Origin: a virus
IMG/VR virus record: IMGVR_UViG_3300040801_002438
Location: 1 to 20,165 of that record
Direction: 5' to 3' (one strand)
Length of the DNA: 20,165 nt
In this document: positions 14,667-19,474 of the stretch, in pieces
Numbering within the stretch: the first letter of the stretch is position 1
Layout: the number at the start of each line of letters is the position of its first letter
Notes under the pieces: generated by a model
What the model was told of the DNA's origin: nothing
What the model saw: the letters and a program-made list of their open reading frames with translations, nothing else
Database searches by the model: none
Translations under genes and position numbers: made by a program

Positions 14667-15644
14667 ATGAATTTAACCAGGTACATTCAAAAAATATTTG
14701 CTAGCACCTCTGCTGCCGATCAGATAAAAAAATTTGGCTCTCTTGCTGCCGGAGCACCTGCCAATGCTACGACTCCCGCTGAAGTGCAAGAGCTTTCAAA
14801 CTACCTAGGAGGATGGCCAGCGGCTGTACTACTTAATAACTCCCCTGCGCTTGAGGATATGAATGCTCTTCAGTATTTATTTTCTTATCAGCTTGCATAC
14901 CTTATGCAAAAAGGCATTGCAGAATGGGAGACAGGGACCACCTACTACACAGGGGATATCGTCAGGGATTCATCTGGAAGGATTTTTATCTCTCTGGCTG
15001 ATTCTAACCAGGGCAATGCAGTCACGGACCAGACAAAATGGAAGCGTTATAATCCCAATGAATACTATTCTGGTTATACTTATTCAGAAGGAGACATTGT
15101 AGATTATAATGGCGAGCGATGGATATCTAAGCAAGGATCAAATCAAGGGAATACTCCTCAAGAGGGAGCATATTGGGGTGTTTTTGGGCGGACAGTTATT
15201 GTTCCACAAACATCATCTATTCAAACCCCTTCTACTCTTGGAGCATACTTAAATTTAACTGGAAATAGCATATCGTTAGATCCAGGAACTTACAAAGTAC
15301 ATTCTAGTATATCAGTGAACTTTACTGGCTCATCTACTTCTATCAGTATCATAACCTTTGATTTATACGGTGCCAATGGTGGTAATAGCCCAGTTATTCC
15401 AGCCGCAGTAGACTCTTTATCAGGTGTAACATTTGAGGTCCCCAAATTATCTACACCAGCACTTTTCCGTGAGGATCAAGTTGATAGTAATAGTCTTAAT
15501 ATCTTTGCAAGTGCTGCGCCGACACAAGTAATAACACTAACCCAAACGCAAACGATTTATGCTGTTCCTTATATTTCAGGAGGTGGGGTGACTGCCAGCG
15601 TTAGAATTGGCGTTAGGTTGTGGGCGGAAAAGATATATATTTAG
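14667..15644 (+). CDS. Tail fibre / receptor-binding protein with CBM5/12-like modules
   Basis: The 325-aa protein has three parts. Residues 1-85 (QKIFASTSAADQIKKFGSLA, then YLGGWPAAVLLNNSPALEDM, LQYLFSYQLAYLMQKGIAEW) are a common fibre attachment region. Residues about 87-170 hold two copies of a small aromatic module like chitin-binding CBM5/12: WETGTTYYTGDIVRDSSG and then YTYSEGDIVDYNGERW, ending 'NQGNTPQEGAYW'. The C-terminal 150 residues are strand-rich and end VRIGVRLWAEKIYI, consistent with a trimeric tip. It probably recognises a surface glycan. It follows the first fibre by 16 nt with a TGGGG-type ribosome site. Confidence 0.74.
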   Translation: MNLTRYIQKIFASTSAADQIKKFGSLAAGAPANATTPAEVQELSNYLGGWPAAVLLNNSPALEDMNALQYLFSYQLAYLMQKGIAEWETGTTYYTGDIVRDSSGRIFISLADSNQGNAVTDQTKWKRYNPNEYYSGYTYSEGDIVDYNGERWISKQGSNQGNTPQEGAYWGVFGRTVIVPQTSSIQTPSTLGAYLNLTGNSISLDPGTYKVHSSISVNFTGSSTSISIITFDLYGANGGNSPVIPAAVDSLSGVTFEVPKLSTPALFREDQVDSNSLNIFASAAPTQVITLTQTQTIYAVPYISGGGVTASVRIGVRLWAEKIYI

Positions 15645-15656
15645 GGAGGAGGTCAA

Positions 15657-16397
15657 GTGAAACAAGACAAACTATACACTCTGCGCTGGCTTTCAAAAGA
15701 GGTTCAGAAGTCTGAGTCAATCGAGCGTTCAAAAGAACTAGGAAAAGAGATTGAAGCCATGCTGACAGAAACAATCAACGGCAAAAGAGAAACACCACTC
15801 CCTGGTGAAACCATGAGACCAAAGCTTGCACTTATTGTCGGACACACTGAGAAAGCCCCAGGGGCGTCAATGGCCACTGGCGGGAGCGAGTACGACTATA
15901 ATAAGCGCATAGCTAATCTTTGCGCCGAGTATGTGAAGGAAAACAATCTCAACCTTGACCTTAAGATTGTTTATAGGGACCAAATAGGCTTGAGGGGTGC
16001 TTATGATAGAGTGGCAAGCCTCAATGTAGACGCTTGCATTGAGCTTCATTTCAATGCTTTTAACAAGCAAGTCACCGGCACTGAGACACTTTGCAGTCCA
16101 AAGCCAATGGATAAAGAATTTGCTGCAATACTTCATGAAAAGATTTGCCGTGTATTTCATCGAGATAATGATTCAAGGGGTGTTAAGATAATCCCCAGGG
16201 GAGCAAACGGTGGTTTTGCGGTTTACTCTTTGGGGGATATTCCAAACTGTTTGGTTGAGCCGTTTTTTGGGGACGTTTTAGAGGAAGCCAACATGGCTCT
16301 TGCAAAGGAAAAAGAGTATGCCGAAAGCCTCGTGCTAGGGACAGCACAATTCTTTGATGAAATCGGGGTGACAAAATGGGGGATCGAAAAGACATGA
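15657..16397 (+). CDS. Endolysin: N-acetylmuramoyl-L-alanine amidase (Amidase_3-type)
   Basis: The 246-aa enzyme is predicted to cut the MurNAc-L-Ala bond of peptidoglycan at lysis. The Amidase_3 zinc and catalytic positions are visible: His63 in IVGHTEKAPGA, Glu78 in SEYDYNKRIANL, His131 in CIELHFNAF and Glu201 in CLVEPFFGD. The first 54 residues form a charged helical region of unknown role rather than a signal peptide, so export should need a holin. The start is GTG 15657 with GGGAGGAGGT upstream, a very strong site. The 3' end overlaps the next gene by 22 nt. Confidence 0.88.
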   Translation: MKQDKLYTLRWLSKEVQKSESIERSKELGKEIEAMLTETINGKRETPLPGETMRPKLALIVGHTEKAPGASMATGGSEYDYNKRIANLCAEYVKENNLNLDLKIVYRDQIGLRGAYDRVASLNVDACIELHFNAFNKQVTGTETLCSPKPMDKEFAAILHEKICRVFHRDNDSRGVKIIPRGANGGFAVYSLGDIPNCLVEPFFGDVLEEANMALAKEKEYAESLVLGTAQFFDEIGVTKWGIEKT

Positions 16398-16639
16398 TAG
16401 ACATTGATCCAAACGGAAACATGAATTCAACACTGAGAATACTTGCCTACTTTGTATTTGGTGCGATGGGTTTTCTTGCAGTGCTAAGTGTTCAAAGCAT
16501 GACAGAAAGCCTTAAGGAAATGAACCAATCGCTTCATAACCTTAATGCAAAAATGAGTGTCGTTGTGACCACACAAGATTCTCACCGCCTACAACTCATA
16601 GACCATGAAAAAAGACTTAGAATTCAAGAGAAAAAATAA
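16376..16639 (+). CDS. One-TM lysis-region membrane protein (holin candidate)
   Basis: The 87-aa protein has a charged N-terminus (about 17 residues), a single hydrophobic segment (LRILAYFVFGAMGFLAVLSV, about residues 20-39) and a helical C-terminal tail (SMTESLKEMNQSLHNLNAKM, then HRLQLIDHEKRLRIQEKK). One TM plus a coiled coil is seen in some XhlA-like or class III holins and accessory lysis proteins. It directly follows and overlaps the endolysin gene, supporting a lysis role. It is the best holin candidate here, but no family signature proves it, and a membrane anchor role is possible. Confidence 0.55.
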   Translation: MGDRKDMIDIDPNGNMNSTLRILAYFVFGAMGFLAVLSVQSMTESLKEMNQSLHNLNAKMSVVVTTQDSHRLQLIDHEKRLRIQEKK

Positions 16640-16673
16640 ACAAAAAAACAATAACCCAAAGAAGGGGGAAATA

Positions 16674-17108
16674 ATGAGAATGGAAAATGAGAAAACTTTT
16701 GAAACAGGAATGGACGAGCAGGCAAAGCAAGGTGCTATGCAAAATCTTTCTGAAAAAGTGGACACGCATGATAAGCGAAACGACCGTAGTGCTGACTACT
16801 ACGAGACTTTGCGTCTTGAGCGTTTGCTTCATGCTAGAAAGATGGAAAGCCTTGAGCTAAGAGAGCGTGAGCTTGCACAAGCTGAGCGTCAACAGGCATT
16901 GAAAGCAGAGCAAGACAGAGATGTTGTGAGGCATATGTCAAACTTGAAAGCTCTTAACCACCAAGGAAAAGCCTATGAGGAGCTTATCGAAAAGGATGCT
17001 GAGGAAGCAAAAGCAATCAGTGAAATTCTAAGCGGTGTTCAGATTGAAGCTATCAAGTCGGCTGTGGCTGTAGCAGTTGCTGAAGTTTTACGAAGTCAAA
17101 AAGCTTAA
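16674..17108 (+). CDS. Hypothetical coiled-coil protein in the lysis region
   Basis: I do not recognise this 144-aa protein. It is strongly charged and helical, with a long coiled-coil-like region at about residues 45-115 (DYYETLRLERLLHARKMESL, LRERELAQAERQQALKAEQD) and a C-terminal Ala/Val-rich helix (AIKSAVAVAVAEVLRSQ). It has no membrane segment. ATG 16674 is chosen because AAGAAGGGGG lies just before it; an upstream in-frame ATG at 16605 lies inside the preceding gene and adds a poly-basic leader. Position between a one-TM protein and another small unknown suggests a late accessory or structural role. Confidence 0.6.
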   Translation: MRMENEKTFETGMDEQAKQGAMQNLSEKVDTHDKRNDRSADYYETLRLERLLHARKMESLELRERELAQAERQQALKAEQDRDVVRHMSNLKALNHQGKAYEELIEKDAEEAKAISEILSGVQIEAIKSAVAVAVAEVLRSQKA

Positions 17109-17127
17109 AAGTAAGGGGAGTTAAAAG

Positions 17128-17346
17128 ATGTATGATACAAAAGTTTTACTGGATATGCTTAAAGAAAAAGGCCTTGATGTTGCCGAGGACGCTGCCACTG
17201 TAGTCGTTGATGTTGTGTTTGACTGGGTTTCAAAGAGTGCAGTTGAGACCGAATCAAAGATTGACGATGTGATTGCGGGGCTTTTGCCAGCAATCAAGCC
17301 CTACGTTATGGAGCAAGTCGATAGAATTGACGGCCAGGTAGGGTAA
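17128..17346 (+). CDS. Hypothetical small acidic protein
   Basis: This 72-aa acidic protein is of unknown function. The sequence is helical (TKVLLDMLKEKGLDVAEDAA, TVVVDVVFDWVSKSA, then IDDVIAGLLPAIKPYVMEQV with DRIDG near the end). It resembles small conserved proteins found beside lysis genes in other phages, but I cannot name a role. The Val-rich TVVVDVVFDWV is probably a helix or strand rather than a membrane span, because Asp residues interrupt it. It has a good site (AAGGGGAG) and is followed by a promoter and terminator, making it the last gene of the main late transcript. Confidence 0.58.
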   Translation: MYDTKVLLDMLKEKGLDVAEDAATVVVDVVFDWVSKSAVETESKIDDVIAGLLPAIKPYVMEQVDRIDGQVG

Positions 17347-17351
17347 ATATT

Positions 17352-17380
17352 TTGACTATAAGTCTGAAGCAAACTAAGAT
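17352..17380 (+). promoter_or_regulatory. Sigma70-like promoter ahead of the spanin genes
   Basis: TTGACT (17352-17357) and TAAGAT (17375-17380) are separated by exactly 17 nt, a near-consensus -35 and a moderate -10. Transcription would start near 17387. It lies in a gap of about 125 nt, 5 nt after the stop of the previous gene and about 38 nt before the terminator. Confidence 0.42.
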
Positions 17381-17386
17381 GGACCC

Positions 17387-17454
17387 CATTCTATCCTTAG
17401 TGTTTTTGTGATGACTTAAACCCCTGTTGGCGGCTAGCTTTCAGGGGTTTTTTT
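17387..17454 (+). ncRNA. Candidate small RNA or attenuated leader before the spanin genes
   Basis: If the promoter at 17352-17380 is used, the transcript would meet the intrinsic terminator at 17418-17454 and give an RNA of about 65-70 nt with an unstructured 5' half and a terminator hairpin. Read-through would serve the spanin genes. No open frame with a ribosome site lies inside it. This is inferred from signal order only. Confidence 0.32.
17418..17454 (+). terminator. Rho-independent terminator after the main late operon
   Basis: AAACCCCTG (17418-17426) pairs perfectly with CAGGGGTTT (17442-17450) around a 15-nt loop, followed by TTTT, so the run is seven T in all. It ends the long late transcript after the 72-aa protein gene. 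The spanin genes lie beyond it. Confidence 0.85.
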
Positions 17455-17471
17455 GTTCATGAGGGGGAGAT

Positions 17472-17672
17472 ATGTTTAAAAAACTAGGATATTTCATACT
17501 CGACTGGTTTATCTTAAAGTTTGCGATGTATCTCAAGCGTTGGATTGAGAAGCAGGCCAGGGATAAGAAGTCAGAGAAGAAACACAGAGAGAATGCTGAA
17601 GTATTGAAGAAAGCTAAAACCGAGGAGGAAAAGCGTGAGGCACTTGATCGTCTTGTTGATGATTTTGATTAG
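17472..17672 (+). CDS. Inner-membrane spanin candidate (i-spanin)
   Basis: The 66-aa protein has an N-terminal hydrophobic segment (LGYFILDWFILKFAMYL, about residues 5-21) and a charged coiled-coil-like remainder (KRWIEKQARDKKSEKKHREN, then KKAKTEEEKREALDRL). This is the layout of an i-spanin, which spans the periplasm from the inner membrane and fuses the two membranes at lysis. The next gene starts within it in another frame and encodes a lipoprotein, the classic Rz/Rz1-type overlap. It is short for an i-spanin. AGGGGGAGAT lies before the ATG. Confidence 0.58.
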   Translation: MFKKLGYFILDWFILKFAMYLKRWIEKQARDKKSEKKHRENAEVLKKAKTEEEKREALDRLVDDFD

Positions 17673-17892
17673 TTTGGGTTGTGCGAATGTCCCGCCACCG
17701 CCCAACGTAAATCTTTGCGTAGTGAACTATGAGGCTAGGAGGCTTCACTGCAAAGAGGTGAACACCAAGAAGGAAAGGGATGTATTCTTACACAATGCTG
17801 ATAACTTCGTGGCTGTAAGTCCCGACGACTGGGCAAGCCTTCAGATTTATCTGAGGGAGCTTAAAGACCTAGCGCAAGTGCGGTGTGAGTGA
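17635..17892 (+). CDS. Outer-membrane lipoprotein spanin (o-spanin)
   Basis: The 85-aa protein begins MRHLIVLLMILISLGC, a lipoprotein signal with lipobox ISLGC, so Cys16 should be lipidated after signal cleavage. NVPPPPN follows, a proline-rich stretch typical of o-spanins, then about 60 residues with further Cys and a C-terminal helix (WASLQIYLRELKDLA). It should anchor in the outer membrane and meet the i-spanin. It starts at GTG 17635 in the +1 frame inside the i-spanin gene (38-nt overlap), with GAGGA upstream. Its stop is two bases before the parS-like palindrome. Confidence 0.7.
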   Translation: MRHLIVLLMILISLGCANVPPPPNVNLCVVNYEARRLHCKEVNTKKERDVFLHNADNFVAVSPDDWASLQIYLRELKDLAQVRCE

Positions 17893-17893
17893 A

Positions 17894-17909
17894 TGTTCCA
17901 CGTGGAACA
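17894..17909. promoter_or_regulatory. parS: parS-like ParB-binding site
   Basis: TGTTCCACGTGGAACA is a perfect 16-bp palindrome. It fits the chromosomal parS consensus TGTTNCACGTGNAACA at every fixed position. It begins one base after the spanin stop codon ends at 17892 and lies between convergent operons. No T-run follows, so it is a poor terminator. No parA or parB gene is in the window. The rest of the intergenic stretch to 17979 shows only a weak CCCA/TGGG hairpin. Confidence 0.72.
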
Positions 17910-17979
17910 ATCTTATCTGCCCCAGTAATCTTGGGTAATGAGCCAAATGAATAAAACAAAGATGGTGAAAAGCACAGTC

Positions 17980-18795
17980 TCAATCATTGTCTGCCAACCC
18001 ACAGTCCTCTTCGCCGTTATACGCTGAGGGCCTTAGATGCTTATTAGTATCTATTGCTCCTTGCAGTGTGGTTTTAAAGTCTCCCATATTCCGAGCCAGA
18101 GCAAGCGTGTCTTTAACGAAGCATTTACCAGCCCAACCTATCTTTCCATCGGGGCCTGGAATAGTGACTGGAGTCAGGTTGCCGAACAAAGAGGCTAATA
18201 AAATGCTTTGGTTGAATTGGTCTATGTTTAAATTTGTACTAGCAAGTAATTCGCTCAAGAATGATATTTTAACAGGAAGTATTGAGTTGTGTATCAGCTT
18301 TATTGTCTCGGCCTCTTCACTGCTAAGGCTATACACAGGGATTGATTTAAATATATCTTTGTAAAGGTCTGCTACATCATTCATAGCCGATTGATTGTCA
18401 GACCCTAAGATCACAGCCTGTTGATTCTTAAAATCATCAACTGCACTCCGCTCAGTCAAAAACTCAGGATTATAAACAATCTTAAGGCTAGGGAAACCTT
18501 TTGATAGCTTTCTAGTGCTGCCTATCATCATTGTTGATTTAATGATTACCACGCCTTTGTATTTATTCTGCTCTAACATGAAAAGTGCGGTGTGTACCTC
18601 GTTTATCCATGCTCCTGTGAGCCTGTGGAATGGAGTGGGAACACATACAAATACAAAATCTGAATCATAAAGCTTTTCTGGATCTACGCACTTCCACGCG
18701 TCAATATCAAAAACCGATACTTCGTTAAAATCCTTTATCGTCTGATAAACGGCATTCCCAACGGCCCCTATGCCTATAATCCCTATTCTTCCCAT
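17980..18795 (-). CDS. Nucleotide-sugar (UDP-glucose/GDP-mannose-type) dehydrogenase, truncated form
   Basis: The 271-aa enzyme belongs to the NAD-dependent UGDH/ManNAc dehydrogenase family, which oxidises the C6 of a nucleotide sugar to a uronate. Motifs in order: GIIGIGAVGNAV (GxGxxG, residues 5-16), CVPTP (51-55), STMMIGSTRKL, YNPEFLTERSAVDDF with Glu111, ETIKLIHN with Lys166, and GKCFVKD with catalytic Cys225. The protein ends about 45 residues after the Cys, so the C-terminal UDP-binding domain of the usual 390-450-aa enzymes is absent; there is no evidence of a frameshift. AAGGAG precedes the ATG. It is last in the leftward operon. Role: envelope glycan change or another sugar-acid use is inferred. 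Confidence 0.8.
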   Translation of the reverse strand: MGRIGIIGIGAVGNAVYQTIKDFNEVSVFDIDAWKCVDPEKLYDSDFVFVCVPTPFHRLTGAWINEVHTALFMLEQNKYKGVVIIKSTMMIGSTRKLSKGFPSLKIVYNPEFLTERSAVDDFKNQQAVILGSDNQSAMNDVADLYKDIFKSIPVYSLSSEEAETIKLIHNSILPVKISFLSELLASTNLNIDQFNQSILLASLFGNLTPVTIPGPDGKIGWAGKCFVKDTLALARNMGDFKTTLQGAIDTNKHLRPSAYNGEEDCGLADND

Positions 18796-18991
18796 GTTTG
18801 AACTCCTTGAAAGTTTTATCCACTGGTCTGTCGTAGCTCACGTCAATCATCTCAACATCGATCTTTTCTTTCCTACTTCTTAGCTTTTCTATGCTCTTAA
18901 CAAGGGCTTCACCAAAGCACTGCACTTGCTCATCCCTTGTCATGTCATCGAAGCTTGTGAGTTTGCCTTTAATCATTGATTTGATTGTCAT
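18725..18991 (-). CDS. Hypothetical small protein overlapping the dehydrogenase start
   Basis: I do not recognise this 88-aa basic protein. It reads MTIKSMIKGKLTSFDDMTRD at the start, a helix EALVKSIEKLRSRKEKID, then VDKTFKEFKHGK. The last 20 or so residues (RDYRHRGRWECRLSD) are read from the first 70 nt of the dehydrogenase gene in another frame and may not matter for function. ATG 18991 is chosen; a GTG at 19000 adds three residues. It overlaps the preceding gene by 23 nt, so it is translated within the operon. Confidence 0.5.
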   Translation of the reverse strand: MTIKSMIKGKLTSFDDMTRDEQVQCFGEALVKSIEKLRSRKEKIDVEMIDVSYDRPVDKTFKEFKHGKNRDYRHRGRWECRLSDDKGF

Positions 18992-19175
18992 GCTTCTCAC
19001 GCTTATTTTTTAGCTCATAGCCTTCGCTCAAGCCCTGGGCAAACCCATGAAGCCAATGGAAGTCAGACATGATTGAGGCCAAAGTATTTTCAGGATCTTT
19101 TTTTATGCTTTCAAGCAAATCAGAAAAAGGGATTACTTCTGTCGCCCCTGGTGTTCTTACTTGCTTATCTTTCAT
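18969..19175 (-). CDS. Hypothetical small protein
   Basis: This 68-aa protein has no family I can name. It reads MKDKQVRTPGATEVIPFSDL, LESIKKDPENTLASIMSDFH, WLHGFAQGLSEGYELKNKRE, so it is mostly helical, with a central Trp-His pair. No membrane segment is seen. Its ATG overlaps the stop of the zinc-ribbon gene (ATGA), a firm sign of translational coupling and of a real gene. Small size and tight packing are typical of phage accessory genes. Confidence 0.55.
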   Translation of the reverse strand: MKDKQVRTPGATEVIPFSDLLESIKKDPENTLASIMSDFHWLHGFAQGLSEGYELKNKREKHDNQIND

Positions 19176-19357
19176 AAGAACCTGCTCTTTCTGTTCTCAA
19201 TCTTTTTACACACACCACAATAATCGGTGAGCAATGATCTCCTCACATGGACCTTCTCGCACCTAGGGCACTTGGTCTTTCGGCACTCTTTGCAAAGGCC
19301 TAATCTGTTTAGCAGTATTGTTTTCCCACATCCTGAGCAATCTTGCCTGTCAGCCAT
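19172..19357 (-). CDS. Double zinc-ribbon small protein
   Basis: The 61-aa protein carries four CxxC pairs: CSGC (8-11), CKEC (22-25), CPRC (30-33) and CGVC (47-50). They can form two four-Cys zinc ribbons, the first from pairs one and two, the second from three and four. Basic residues between them (KTKCPRCEKVHVRRSLL) may contact nucleic acid or a protein partner. The function is unknown; small zinc-ribbon proteins of phages often bind host RNA polymerase or other enzymes, which is only an analogy here. An 8-codon open frame preceded by a G run starts at 19376 and ends within this gene, possibly helping translation start. Confidence 0.62.
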   Translation of the reverse strand: MADRQDCSGCGKTILLNRLGLCKECRKTKCPRCEKVHVRRSLLTDYCGVCKKIENRKSRFL

Positions 19358-19396
19358 GAGCAGTCCATTCTTTCATTATACCCCCCATGCATAGAT

Positions 19397-19474
19397 CTAA
19401 GACTTCAAGATCATAATAATCAAGCCCACCACCGCGATCAGCAGGATAGGTCTTTCAAAAATAACTTCAATCAT
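19397..19474 (-). CDS. 25-aa single-TM peptide
   Basis: The ATG (19472-19474) overlaps the stop of the LRR-protein gene as ATGA, and the frame gives 25 residues: MIEVIFERP, then ILLIAVVGLIIMIL, then KS. It would form one membrane helix with charged residues on both sides. No recognised family is seen. The coupling to the upstream stop and the clean hydrophobic stretch support translation. It could be a small toxin-like or regulatory membrane peptide, or chance. The 38 nt up to the zinc-ribbon start hold only the short leader frame. Confidence 0.42.
   Translation of the reverse strand: MIEVIFERPILLIAVVGLIIMILKS

Noticed and set aside
17379-17411. 10-codon frame MDPILSLVFL as a leader peptide before the terminator
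   Set aside because: Its ATG overlaps the promoter -10 and would lie before the expected transcript start, and it has no clear ribosome site.
17894-17909. The palindrome as a terminator for the convergent operons
   Set aside because: Only a 6-bp stem could form with a 4-nt loop, and no T-run follows on either strand; the parS match explains it better.
17987-18364. Rightward 125-codon frame opposite the dehydrogenase
   Set aside because: It is antisense to a gene with clear catalytic motifs and has no ribosome site or recognisable content.
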